Shown piece by piece: positions 10,836 to 21,597 of a stretch of 64,000 nt of DNA (its first letter is position 1; each line of letters begins with the position of its first letter). A model generated the notes under the pieces. It was given only the letters and a program-made list of their open reading frames with translations, searched no databases and had not been told where the DNA came from. A program made the translations under genes and the position numbers. Origin of the DNA: Aquilaria yunnanensis (Eukaryota; Streptophyta; Magnoliopsida; Malvales; Thymelaeaceae); contig CM077600.1 of assembly GCA_039654915.1 (NCBI GenBank), forward strand, positions 70,441,992 through 70,505,991. The letters run 5' to 3'.

Positions 10836-10985
10836 CGAGGGAGACGGAGCGGAGGTAGATCCAGGGTGGGAACTCCTTATCGGTGAAATCCCAAGCGCAG
10901 AACAGCAGGGCGCTGGAGTAGCCCCTAGGGGGCCCGAGGGCAGGGAGGCCACCAAAGCCATCAAATTTGGTTACCAAAGTGTTGG
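10836..10985 (+). pseudogene. trace of the second (archaeal-type) RNase H of Tat elements
   Basis: In frame with the ADFLAE segment comes WELLIGEIPSAEQQGAGV followed by APRGPEG and AIKFGYQ. Family members have W-x-L-x-V-D-G-S-S…G-A-G…GPEG…; the catalytic D of VDG is replaced (reads IGE). The segment stops before the N-N-x-A-E-Y-E-A part, so most of the domain is deleted. A second RNase H after the first is a lineage marker of Tat elements. Confidence 0.65.
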
Positions 10986-11039
10986 GCCATCCAAGCATGG
11001 TAACGCTGGGTATAGTAACCTCAGACAAAGGGTGGAAAG

Positions 11040-11223
11040 ATCCTACAAAGAGGTATCTTCCAACCAAAGAGTCTTGAGAATCCTCATGAAGCGGAAAAAA
11101 GTGCGAAGATGTTCCGGGCGATATTCCCTAATTAAAGAGGAATTATACCGGCAAGGGTACGTAAGTCCGTTACAGAGATGTATCGGTAAAAAGCGTGCAA
11201 GACAATTTGTCCAGGAAGTGTGA
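11040..11223 (+). pseudogene. integrase N-terminal (zinc-binding) region fragment
   Basis: The frame ending at 11223 contains RRCSGRYSLIKEELYRQGY then SPLQRCIG and QFVQEV. In relatives this stretch leads into the HHCC zinc-binding region (…LYRRG…PLLRCL…VLREVHEGICG). Here the frame ends just before the expected H-E-G-I-C-G, so the zinc ligands are not present in frame. Confidence 0.75.
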
Positions 11224-11303
11224 AAAGGGCCGAAGACACTCCAGCACCCAAAAGACTGTCTTCGGAGTGGGTAACCCCGGAAGATTACCTTTTCCTTTTT
11301 GCA

Positions 11304-11660
11304 GTATGGGGCATAGACCTCACCGGGCCACTCCCGAAAGCACCCGAAGGAGTGAAGTTCTGCGTAATAGTAGTGGAATACTTCACTAAGTGAAATGAGG
11401 CAGGACCCCTAGCGACCATGCCGGCAAAAGATATAGAAAAGTTCATCTGGAGGAACATGATATGCAGATTTGGCATATCGATGGTGATAATGGCCGATAA
11501 TGGTTCCCAGTCTATGAACAAGGGATTCCAAGAATTCACCACCGACTTCGAAATAAAATTACACTTCGGCCCACTAGCTTAGCCCCGGAGCAACAGACAA
11601 GTAGAGGTAGCCAACACAACTAGAAACGAGGGACTATAAAAGAGGTTGGGGGAAGCAAAA
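11304..11660 (+). pseudogene. integrase catalytic core, stops present
   Basis: One reading frame holds VWGIDLTGPLP (first Asp at 11316-11318), VEYFTK followed by a stop in place of the usual Trp (TGA), FIWRNMICRFGIS, ADNGSQ (second Asp at 11496-11498) and QVEVANT (Glu at 11604-11606). The spacing D-59-D and D-35-E fits the retroviral-type integrase triad. Another stop (TAG, 11580-11582) precedes the Glu and further stops follow. This enzyme would insert the cDNA into chromosomes; the copy is inactive. Confidence 0.88.
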
Positions 11661-12141
11661 GGAAAATGGCCAGGAAAACTTCTTACTGTACCAAGGAGTT
11701 ATCAGACACCTCCCCGAGGGGCCACCGGGGAGACACCTTTCTTACTTATCTCCAGTACAGAGGCCATTATCCATTTGAAGTAGTATGGCCACCAGTTAGA
11801 ATACGAGTGTTCGACGAAAGAGGAAATGAACTTGGGTTGAGAACTAAGCTCGACCTAGTTGGCGAACACAGAGGAATGGCCGAGCTCAGAAGAGGGACCT
11901 TTCAGCCAAAAGGTGGCCATGAGAGAAAACCTGCGTGTTAGGCCAAAGAGAGACCTCGTCTTTCGAAAGGCCGAGTTTGAACCCTGAAAACCGTTCCATG
12001 GGGTACTTCGGCCATACGCGAAAGGGGCCTTATTTGGTCCTAGACGAGGTCCGAAAAGGAGTATACTAGCTTGGTGACACCGAAGGAGGAAAACTAAAAA
12101 ATGCATGGCACTCGGATGCCTTAAAGAAATTCTATACTTAG
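11661..12141 (+). pseudogene. integrase C-terminal part and end of pol
   Basis: Broken into several frames. The frame 11666-11941 ends with VRIRVFDERGNELGLRT, LDLVGEHRGMAELRR and FQPKGG, the usual region after the catalytic core. A different frame gives GPYLVLDEVRKGVY, LGDTEGGKLKNAWHSDALKK and a stop at 12139-12141, matching the canonical GPY…Y-x-L…G…WN-x-x-LK-x-YY end of plant gypsy pol. There is no chromodomain, consistent with Tat rather than a chromovirus. Confidence 0.8.
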
Positions 12142-12576
12142 AATTTTAGATGAGAAATTGTACAAGTGAGAAATTTCTCTAAGTACAGAAGTTTTCCCCT
12201 ATCTGAGAGTACTCGCCGAACAAAGCTGAAGCGCGCACTCCTGAAAGTCACGTTTTCCTTCTGAAGATGATTAGGTTATACGCCCAAAAAAGGTGAAGTC
12301 TATCGAATACGGCCGACAAGGGCAGGCTAAAATTTGGCTAAGAGAACTTCGCCAACAACGAACGTTTACCCGAAGGTTGGCCGATGAAACGAGAAAAGTG
12401 TACCTCTCCGAAGTCCCCTGACCGAAAATGGTCGGGGCAACTAGGAAACAAAAAATTGTTCAAAAGACTTAACCAAATTATGAAGGAAAATTCATTGAAG
12501 AAGGTCTTGGTACAAGGAAAAGGTTACAAGAAGAAAAACACAAAGAAAAAAGAAGAAGGCAAAGGCCCTAGAATAT
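12142..12576. other. spacer between pol and the antisense gene
   Basis: No coding trace on either strand that I can align. It includes a perfect 12-bp palindrome, GAGAAATTTCTC, at 12168-12179. In plus/minus terms it is the shared 3' UTR of the two convergent genes. Confidence 0.5.
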
Positions 12577-13974
12577 CTAAGGGACCCCGGCGTCATGGGA
12601 AGCTCCGGCTCCTGTGTCTTTGGCCGCCGCCTTCGGTGCAGGAGGAGGGGCAAACGGCAAGTTGAGGAGCTCGACTTTCGACCAAGTCCATCAAGGACCC
12701 TCGGGAATATCCAGGGCAGCCAAGAAGGAAAGGTCGTGGTCCGGATATTTCTTCAGAAATTGGTGACGAGCTAGGCAGAAGCCATCCTGAAAGGCAACCT
12801 TGGTCGCTTGAACGGCTTTGTCTTTTCCTACGTCCAAGTCATCCGCCTCATTCTGAGGATCCAAAACCTCCTTCTGAAGATCTGCAACCTCTTTCTCCAG
12901 CTCCTTTATCTTCTTCTTCTTCTTCGAACCCTTCTTCAGCGAGTTGACCTTGGCTTGAAGTTTGGTGTTGTCAGCAAGAGCCTTCGTCAGAAAAGCATCT
13001 TCTCCTTCTTTCTCCTTCTGAATGGCGTCGTTGGCCTAGGTTAAGCTCACAACCTTCTTACCAAGGTCGGACATCTTCTTGGAAAAATCCTTCAAGAGAT
13101 CCTCTTGGCCCTTCAAGAATTCCTCCCGAAGCTTGGCAACCTTCTCCTTGGCTATTCAGCTCAACTCGGCGTTCATCACAACCGAGCTAGCGCAGAAGAC
13201 CTTGGCCTTCGCTAATTTATCTTTGGCCCAAGCTCGGACCGAAGACTGCTTTGTTGCCCAAGCTCAAAGGTATCCATTATACCCTAGCATCTACAAAAAA
13301 GAAGGTACTTGGCAAAATTTATACAAGGAAAGCCAAAACACATAGACAAAAAAGTGGGAGGAAAAATGAAAAGGCCTGAAGAACTACCTGGGCAGCATGT
13401 CCGGAAACCTTAGCGGCAAGGGTATCCTCGAAGGCACACTCCTCGGCAACTGCCTTGAAGGAAGCCTGAGTGAGCACGCCCTTCGCCATCTGGGGAGATA
13501 TTTCCCGGAAATCCTCGGAGAACAGGTTCATGTCCTCCATGAAAGACCAGAATGGCTCCCTTGGGACTTTGTCCTTCGGGATGTGGGAATCCCGAAGAGC
13601 CCGCCTTCAGGCATGCTCAACCATCCAAGCTGAGGGTGCCAGATCTTTTGAAAAGTCGAAAGCGTAAGTCAGACAAAGCTCCTTAACTACACAAGTTATG
13701 AGAATACGAGTATTAAAAAGGGGTAAGAGACAAACCAGGCGCAACCTCAGCAACGTCGTCATCGGAGTCCCGGACCTCCTCCACGTCGGCAGGAATATCT
13801 TTGCCTTTATCCCTTCGGTGTTTTTCCAACTCCTCGGTAGAGGGACTCCCTACCAAATAGCCCAAAAGATCCACCAACGTGGTGGGACTCAATGAAGCAG
13901 GAACAACAACCACCCCGGCAGGAACCTCGGCCGCAGTTTTCGGCTCGGCGGGAGTTTCAGGCATGGTGGAAGTT

Positions 13975-13979
13975 GCAAT
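13975..13979 (+). repeat. target-site duplication of copy C, left (GCAAT)
   Basis: GCAAT here and ACAAT at 15390-15394 flank copy C; four of five bases agree. Confidence 0.75.
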
Positions 13980-15389
13980 TGTTGGGTTTCAGGAGCCAAA
14001 CAGCGCAGCGGAATTTAACCAAAACCCTCCAGGATCCAAGTGAAACGGGGTAAACCGGGTGTTCGAAAATTTCATACCTAATTTTCGCTTGAGATCTCTC
14101 ACTCAACCGTAGAGTCGAATCACAAAACCTGAACAGTTGACGTATTCAGGCTCTCTATGGTATCCACACGAGCCTCGGGATCACCATGCTTCCACCACGT
14201 CCCGGCAGATGCGTTTCTCTTGTGCTCGCAGTGCTAGCTTGCGTCCTCTAAGGAATTGCAAGAGAAGAATGCGGCTGTCCTTTTGGGAGGCTAGGGCAAG
14301 GAGACCTGCGAATTTCTCACTTAAAAGTTGTATTTATAGTGAGACTCAACTTCCAGGCCTAATGGGTTTCAAAGCCCTAATCCAATTAGGATTTAATTTC
14401 GGGCTTAATAATGGCTCAACTCCTCGGCCCATTATTAATACGAAATTAAAGTGAAACCATAACCCAAATAATTAGCCCATGCACTCTAATGATCCAAATA
14501 ACTCTATGTGTGCGACCCAATAGGCTCTTGCCATGTTGGCAATGATCATAAATCACATTTATGATCATAAGCAATGAGCGGTGTCTAGCAACACATCATT
14601 GCTACCCAAGTGACAAGATTGTCAGTGAATCGACTAAACCTTTATGATCATCACCGATATATGCCATTGTCCCTTTGTCCAAGATATCAAGACTAAGCAC
14701 GAGACATGGAATGTGTCACTCTCGTATAGCCCAATCTTTGGTTTCTTGATTACCGAGTAGACCAACTTAAACTGATGACATTGATATCGTATATCAACTC
14801 ATCAGAGCATGGCCATGCATTTTCTAAGTCTCACTCTATCAAGGGGCCCGAATATATCACTCCAGTTACATAGGAGGGACAAATCCCATCTTGATCATAC
14901 AGATCCCTCCGCATGATATGTGACATACCCAATGACCTCCTTCAAGTTCACTCTGTTACGAGCAACAAAGGAAAGTATCAAAGTATGTGACTCACATGTA
15001 GGGAACCTTGATGATTTTAGGTCGAAGGACTACATATACCATGATCACTATGAGAATCACTTATGACACTCATGTAACGATCCATGAAGTGTTCTCATGG
15101 TGGGTTGGTCCAATACACAAGTTCTCCAACTTGTACCCATATGTAGACTACATATCTCATATTAGTCTCCACATATGCTAGTCGTTATGTATTATTGCAA
15201 CCCGCTCCACAATAATACTAGACCAGGGACATTTAAGAATATCATTATTCTAAGGTTACAATTATGTTTAAGTTACGTAGAAACAAAACAACAAACATAA
15301 TTGCTGGCTTAATGCCTTAATAAAATATCATGACTCAATGTGCAAAAATACAATCATCTCATGATTGGCTTTTGGGCACAACACTAACA
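13980..15389 (-). mobile_element. solo Met-LTR, copy C (1410 bp), inside the Tat antisense gene
   Basis: Plus strand runs from TGTTGGGTTTCAGGAGCC to …GCACAACACTAACA. TATA box intact (minus strand CTATAAATAC near 14329-14340). The U3 palindrome is perfect at 14542-14568. Flanked by GCAAT/ACAAT. No internal sequence, so it is a recombination-derived solo LTR younger than the Tat element that hosts it. Confidence 0.93.
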
Positions 15390-15394
15390 ACAAT
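15390..15394 (+). repeat. target-site duplication of copy C, right (ACAAT)
   Basis: Partner of 13975-13979, one mismatch. Confidence 0.75.
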
Positions 15395-16472
15395 GTCACC
15401 GCCGACCTCTGCCGCATCCTCCGGGAGTGGAAGAAGGGTGTCCTTCTTCGCCTTCTTGGCCAAAGACGGTCCGCTCCCAGTAGTCTTGAGCCTCTTAGAG
15501 ACGCGTTTCTTCATTTGTTCTCCTTTCTTGGCCTGACTAAGGAAGAGAGACTTATAGTAGGCAGCAGACTCGTCACCTATCTCTGAAAAAGAGGGAAAAC
15601 ATCAGCGTGAGTCCAGACAGGCACTTATGCTGAGAACTTTGAAAGGAAACTTACTTTCAAAAAAGGCTTCATAAGTGAGCTCGCTCCAAAGGAGCTTCAC
15701 TAGCCGAGAGTCCTTCCCCTCGGTAGCAGGAGCTGGCATGCCAAGATCAGTCTTATGCTCCTTAACTACCTCCTTGGTCATTAGCTTCCACATGATGGGG
15801 AAGGGGTAGAGAGAGCGTGAAGGGACCACGGCATCCCAGTCGGCGACAGCCCGAATACGTCTGTTGAAGTCCTCAAACCTCGCCGCCAACTCGGGAGTTA
15901 GCAACTTCTTGGGATCCACGACATCCGTCTCCAGCATTCCCCGAGCCCACTTAGTCGGAACTTGCGACCAGGCCTCCGCCACCTTTAGGAAGAAGGGCTT
16001 CCTTTGCCACCCTCGCCAGCTATCCTTGGTAGCGAAGATGAACATGAATCTTTTGCTCCCAGATCCCTGAGGTAGCATGAAATAAAAGCCACCCTTCGGA
16101 ACCAGATAGAGCTTGTAATACTGCATGAACAGAATAAAATGGGGTTCTACCCCGAAGACCCCGCACAGGCAGAGAAAGGCTTGAAATAGCAATATGAGTT
16201 AGGAGGAAGCTGATTCACGGCTATGCCATGAAATTGGCAAAAGTCACAAATCATCTTCACAGGGGGAAACCGAAGTCTGGCCTTCAGGTGGGCTCGAAAA
16301 ACGGTAACCTCGTCATCCCAGTTCATAAAACTAAAGTGATCGAGGTAGGGTAACCTCGTGATGGCGTAGGAGGGAAGGAAAAATTTGGCTGTCCACTTCT
16401 CTAATTTCTCAGAAGTGGAGCAACAAGGGTGAGACATAAGAGGTTACTAGCTCTCGGGAATAGGCGAAGACA

Positions 16473-17139
16473 TGGTTGGCCAAAAAAGACAATTCGGAAA
16501 GAAGAAAAATGACTTCAGGAAGCTAAAAGAAAAGCAAAAACCAAAGGATCTCTAGAGTCAGAACCCACCAAAAGTCTTGCTGAAGTCAGGGTTTGTGGAC
16601 GCCGTCGTGAAAGGTGGCCGGAAGAAGCACCGCTGTTAATATCGCCGTAAAAAAGGGAGAGAAGGCACAAGAGCAAACGAAAGCAAAATGGGGGCAAAGA
16701 AAAACAAATGAAGAGTATGACAGAAGGAGGCTTATATAGATCAAGGAAGGGTAGCTGGAAGGGCGTCATAATTGTTGCGCGAAGGTGAAACGTCGCCATA
16801 ATTCCCCGTCACGCCCGAAAAGACGTACCCATCCCAACCAGCACCTACCATGTGTCATCCGTCATGAGAAACGAGGACGTGTTTTCTGACATCTTGAAAA
16901 CCCGGGTGCACCACTGCAGACTGACACGCCTAGTTTCAAGACATGACGGTCCACTAGCTTGTGGCAGGAAAAGTAAAGAGGTTGGGTATCTCGAGAACAC
17001 CAAAGGGCAGACAGGTGACACCTGTCCGAGCAAAGCATATCCCCTAGGTGGCGAAGTGCCTCCCCTACGAACGTCACACTCTGAGTCATGAAAAGTGCCC
17101 CAAAAAGAACCACTAGCCAAAGTCTCCACTCCGGCTTTC
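16473..17139 (-). other. upstream region of the antisense gene, up to the polypurine tract
   Basis: No coding trace that I trust. It holds the candidate antisense promoter (16731-16740). Frames at 16515-16799 and 16845-17183 lack any family resemblance and I treat them as chance. Confidence 0.45.
16731..16740 (-). promoter_or_regulatory. candidate TATA box of the Tat antisense gene
   Basis: Minus strand TCTATATAAG, about 260-300 bases before the first candidate start codons (16472, 16437). Its position and orientation fit an independent promoter for the antisense gene. Seen in one copy only. Confidence 0.5.
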
Positions 17140-17153
17140 CGAAAGGGGGCATG
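17139..17153 (+). promoter_or_regulatory. polypurine tract of Tat element 2
   Basis: CGAAAGGGGGCATG directly before the 3' LTR; priming site for plus-strand DNA. Confidence 0.8.
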
Positions 17154-18102
17154 TGATAGCCGAAGTGCTATCGCCCCGGTCACCTAAGGACCTCGGGAAG
17201 GAGGGAGCCAGACAACAGAGGTACATGACCTCGTAGCCCGCCAATACCAACCTCGGGAAACTAGCATATCACCTCCCTCGGGAAGGCGACCGAACCAGCT
17301 TCGGGGGATAAAAACCAGCCACCTTCTACGGGGGAAAGCCCCCTGAAGGACTAACTTTGGAGCCAGTTAATACCCCGAAGTACCAGTCTAACTCCGGGAA
17401 AAGGCCTCTCACTCCGAAGGGAGACATCAACCAAGGGGTCCTCGGAGGTACGGCAAGAGCCATCAAGGAGTCTCTGACACGCCGCCCTCATACGCACTCT
17501 GACACGCCGACCTCATACGCACTCTGACACGCCGCCACAGCCTACGTCCTGTCATGTAGCGCTACGCTTGCTGCAGCTCGCGGCCCGAGGAGCCTGTAGG
17601 CGGCTAAGGGCCCCCATGCCCAGAAGTACGGATGACATTTGTCCACACACGTGTCACAATCCGAAGGGCTCACCCCCCTTATATATATTGGGGGAATGGT
17701 CACAAGCAGATGGGGTGATCTCTTTTCTCTCCGCCCTGAATCCTCTCCTTTCAGGCCCCAGGAAAACACGGCAAGCAAGAGTCTCTTATGCTCACTGCTC
17801 CCTCTCCACCTCTCAAAGCATTGACTTGGGCGTCGGAGGCTCCTCCCCGGAAAAAGACTCCAGGGACCTCCTAACCCCTGTTTCCTGAGTGTTTCAGGCA
17901 TGTCCTCCTGAGGAATCCCTGTTTTGGGCTCTCTCCCATACCGGATGTTCTTCTCGGGCTCACTGTGCTTGCCACGCGAAGATGCTGCTGGCCATCACAG
18001 GTGATCCACACAGAGCACCTTCTGTCGGGACTCGCCTGCACCTCCTGAAGTCCTTGCCGCATTCACCACGACACACAGTGGAGATGATGCTGATGGCCAT
18101 CA
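17154..18102 (+). mobile_element. 3' LTR of Tat element 2 (949 bp)
   Basis: Same edges as the 5' LTR. TATA box TTATATATATTG near 17689-17700. Around 17479-17528 it has an extra ~25-bp tandem copy (CTCATACGCACTCTGACACG…) absent from the 5' LTR, which accounts for the length difference. Confidence 0.95.
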
Positions 18103-18107
18103 ACTCC
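18103..18107 (+). repeat. target-site duplication ACTCC, right
   Basis: Perfect partner of 9168-9172. Confidence 0.95.
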
Positions 18108-18638
18108 CGTTACATAGGAGGGACAAATCCCATCTTGATCATACAAATCCCTCCGCATGATATGTGACATACCGAATGACCTCCTTCAAGTTCACTCAGT
18201 TATGAGCAACAAAGGAAAGTATCAAAGTATGTGACTCACATGTAGGTAACCTTGATGATCTTAGGTCAAAGGACTACATATACCATGATCACTATGAGAA
18301 TCATTTATGACACTCATATAACGATCCATGTAGTGTTCTCATGTTGGGTCAGTCCAATACACAAGTTCTCCAACTTGTACTCATATGCAGACTACATATC
18401 TCATATTAGTCTCCACATATGCTAGTCGTTATGTATTATTGCAACCCGCTTCACAATAATACTAAACTAGGGATGTTTGATAATATCATTATTCTAGGGT
18501 TACAATTATGTTTGTTACGTTACGTAGAAACAAAACAACAAACCATAATTGCTGGATTAATGGCTTAATAAAATATCATGACTCAATGTTCAAAAAATAT
18601 AATCATCTCATGATTGGCTTTTCGGCACAACACTAACA
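18108..18638 (-). mobile_element. Met-LTR copy B, right part
   Basis: Resumes copy B at CGTTACATAGGAGGG and ends in …GCACAACACTAACA. Followed by CATAG, the mismatched partner of CAAAG at 8280-8284. Confidence 0.92.
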
Positions 18639-19135
18639 CATAGCTAATAGGTGAATGAGCCTATCCATCCAGTTATGCCCAGAAAAGCTCCTTGCACCTT
18701 GCTTCCGTGCACTATCACTTCCTACATTCATTGTTTAGAAATAGAATAAAAACTTACGTACTTGCCTTCTTGACATCTGAGTGAACTATTCCATTGCTTG
18801 ACTACACTAAGGAACTCATCCATTCAACTAGCCAATGATTTGCTATTAACTAGGCCAATTGAACTAACTCATGGAATAAGACAACCTATGGAACCCTTTT
18901 TAGCCAAACCATTATAAAGCCTTTAGGCCTACACTTATGGTTCCACAACAAGCAAGTGGGTCTTAAAAAACCACTACCTCATAACCAAAGTAGCAACTAT
19001 GATAGTAACTAATGCCAAACTTTCCAATAAAAATACCAAACTACTAGTGAAAGGTTGAAGCCTTACATCACATTAGCCACTTTCTACCATCTACAAGTTC
19101 TGCAAGAACATCTTTTAGTTCTTGCCCATCATAAT
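18639..19135. other. unclassified old sequence
   Basis: About 500 bp, AT-rich, no open frame of note. Probably continuous with 7610-8284 before copy B inserted. Confidence 0.4.
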
Positions 19136-20117
19136 TGATATGATCAAGGAAGGCACAACCAAGGATGGCAAGGACCCCTTGAAGATATCTAGTGGGCCAA
19201 TTACATGGAAGAAAGCTAAGGAGCTCACTAGTGCAGTTGAAGCTTTTGTCTCAAGCTTTTTCATGGAGAATGCACATGGAATTTCATAAGAAGCTACTAA
19301 AACTCTAAAGACACCATATGGAGATGATAGCCAAGCTTGGTACTCAATTCTAGAGTGCCTAGACAAGGCCCAAGGAACCCCAAGGGCACCCCATTAGCGC
19401 ACCCTTGGAGCCTCCTTGAAGTGTTTCAAGGCCATTTTTATTCTACAAGCTGGATCTTTGAGCTCTAACCTTTCCAAACCTCTTTCCAACATCTAAGAGT
19501 AAGAATCACAGCAATGGAACTCAAATATTCAAGCTTGGAGTTGAAGATACAAGTGAAACCCTAAAGAGCCCATAAGTGCACCCGAGAAGACCATTTTGAG
19601 GTTTTTAGGGCCAAACTTGTATTTGCATTTTATTTTATTGATTTTTATGATTGTTTACATTATTTAGGATGTTATTTAGGCTATGGAATTAATTCAGGTC
19701 ACATAGGATAAGTGTCATACACTGTACACCTTAAACATGTGTTAAAAGGGTGCAGGAGTCCTAGTTTGACTAGGTTTTCTTAAGTCTTTTGTACCTAGGT
19801 TTCCTATGTGACTTGGGCTACGAATTTTTCTTAGTCTTTTACCCTAGTTTAGGCCTATAAATAGGCACATATTTTGGCTATAAAACATAGTCTTCATACT
19901 AAATAATATTGCTAGTTTGAAGAGAAAATCTCTTTTGTTCTTTAAGGACTACCTTGCTGCACAAGTTGCTTGTGTTCTTGGTTTTCTTATACTTCTTGTT
20001 TCTAATCACAAGTTGATTAGGGGTGGGGGTTCAAATCCAATCACTTTGATGTCTTGTGGAGCTTGAAAAACATCTTGGGCACATTTCTTGGTCATTATAC
20101 CAAAGGGGTTCACATCA
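19136..20117 (+). mobile_element. solo family-3 LTR (982 bp)
   Basis: TGATATGATCAAGGAAGG to …GGGGTTCACATCA. No primer site follows. TATA box CTATAAATAG at 19855-19864. The first ~150 bases encode a pol-tail trace (MIKEGTTKDGKDPLK, SGPITWKKAKELTSAVEAF) in one frame. Flanking 5-mers ATAAT and ACAAC agree at only three positions. Confidence 0.83.
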
Positions 20118-21597
20118 ACAACTGCCCATGAGTTCACCAGGTCTACCTGTCAAGCATGACATTGTAGTACACAATTTATAGGTTAGCATGAACTGTCCTA
20201 CCATAATGGTCCATTACTATCTCTGTTACCTATGCCTCATAACAACCATGGCTCTAATACCTACCATGCATTAGTGGATGTAAACCTAATTCCTTAAATG
20301 CCTAGTGCTTGATCCCTTTAGGCTTCTTTTTAAGGATAGATCACCATAGTTATTGCACTAACTAAGTAAATTTTATAAAAATAGATTACATACATGCTTT
20401 AGTAAGAATCACTGAACCAACATTAGAATTTACATATTAATGAAAATTAGCTAGGTACCTGCACATTCAAAAAATTGTTTCTATAACGCTTGTCCAAACT
20501 ATTTACTCATGACTTGTGATAATCAATTAGGTATGGGGTTAATTTTGATCAACTCAATAGGGCACATAAGGAAACAACTTAGTTACTGAGTAAACAGCCA
20601 CACAAATCTACTAACATTGCATCAACAACCAAAGGACCTACGATATACTAAGAGCTAACTCAAGGTTCTGGGTAAAATGGCCATTCTATAAGGTCTAGAA
20701 ATCCCTAACCTACCATAGCCTTGGTCAACTATAAGGGCTTAATCTTTCCTAGGTCAATTAAAAAACCATGCAATGCTAACTAACCCTCCCTCGAGAAGCC
20801 AAATTGATTTTCCCAGCTAAAATCCTTTAGCTCTTGGTTGGTTTTAGGCACATGCACTTGATGATTTCTCACCTCATTCACCAAGCCTATCAAGAGACAA
20901 CATGGAAACCATGTAACCTTACCTGGTTCTCTAGAATGAAGCTTGAAGCTTCAAGAGGCTATTTGTTGCTTGGCCAAGAAGGAAATCTCTTTGCATGCAA
21001 TTTGCTCAAGCTTTATCTGAAATCTTCAAAGTTTTTCTCTTTCAACGCTCTTTCTAACTTCCTGATTCATGGACAGAGCTCTCTAGTTCAGCTCAAAGCT
21101 TCAAATAGATTGAATGCCTAAGTTTGAGATCATAGATGATAGTAGGGTTCAAACCACCACTTGCCCTTCAGCAGTTTGAATTCTGTCAATTAACCCATCG
21201 TAATTCTTCCATATGACAATGAAGTCTTTCCTGGTTATTGATAAAATTCTTTCCCTAGTTGCAATTAGGTCATTTCACTTTGTAACCTAATCCCTCCTTT
21301 TCTCAATAGCAAGACCTAAACTCTTTAAGAGAGTTAAACCAACTCACAATTCTTTCACTAAGCCTATTTTCACCTCTACCACAAAAATTCCAATCTAACC
21401 CTTTTTTTCCTTTAAGCATCACATTTACGACAAACACATAGTACACAATAAAATTAATTAAACAACACAATATAGATCAAAATTCATAATAATAATCTTA
21501 ATAGTATAAGAAAATAAACATAAACTAAAGGCACGATTATAAACCAGAAGCAAGGTTATTACTTACTAATTATTCGGACTATTAAGCTGGGGGTGAC
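20118..21597. other. unclassified AT-rich sequence up to the satellite
   Basis: Nothing I can classify. The 95-codon frame at 20834-21121 has no recognisable domain. The last ~150 bases (21440-21597) are very AT-rich and abut the first, strongly diverged satellite units. Confidence 0.4.

Larger units (their letters stand above)
12577..16472 (-). pseudogene. antisense gene of the Tat element (Transposase_28-like plus coiled coil), interrupted by copy C
   Basis: Convergent to pol and read on the minus strand. Start: ATG at 16472 or 16437 (stops separate them). Part 1, 16437-15655: a Transposase_28 ('putative gypsy type transposon', PF04195-like) domain with LRFPPVKMICDFCQFHGI, then after a frameshift near 16185 AFLCLCGVFGVEPHF, KGGFYFMLPQGSGSKRFMF and SWRGWQRKPFFLK. 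Intron 1 about 15654-15583 (GTAAGT…TTTTTCAG). Part 2 is Lys-rich (15582-15395), then copy C, then an acidic stretch from 13964 (EEVRDSDDDVAEVAPG). Candidate introns 13735-13687 (very short) and 13387-13291 (GTAGTT…TTTTTTGTAG). Part 3, 13290-12577, is a Lys/Glu coiled coil (KKGSKKKKKIKELEKEVADL). In-frame stops lie near 13614 and 12693. Antisense genes of this type are known in Tat/Ogre elements; their function is not established. Removing copy C and one flank copy leaves the frame open across the site. Confidence 0.78.
9173..18102 (+). mobile_element. Tat-type Ty3/gypsy element 2, complete ends, defective inside
   Basis: Two LTRs (925 and 949 bp) with TG…CA edges, perfect 5-bp duplication ACTCC, primer site after the first LTR and polypurine tract before the second. 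Order on the plus strand: gag remnant, RNase H, trace of a second RNase H, integrase; then an antisense gene on the minus strand. That order, with the second RNase H and an antisense gene between pol and the 3' LTR, is characteristic of the Tat lineage. Protease, most of RT and most of gag are missing and pol has frameshifts and stops, so it could move only with help from an intact relative. It is inserted in Met-LTR copy B and contains Met-LTR copy C. Without copy C it is about 7.5 kb. Confidence 0.95.

Noticed and set aside
14137..14454. Frames repeated in several Met-LTR copies (14137-14454, 63410-63636)
   Set aside because: They lie on opposite LTR strands or in R-U5, and their conservation reflects shared LTR ancestry only.
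15602..16192. 196-codon frame as a host gene
   Set aside because: It is part of the Tat antisense gene (Transposase_28-like), frameshifted from its start and spanning an intron.
20834..21121. 95-codon frame left of the array
   Set aside because: No domain, no neighbour support and no conserved start context; probably chance.
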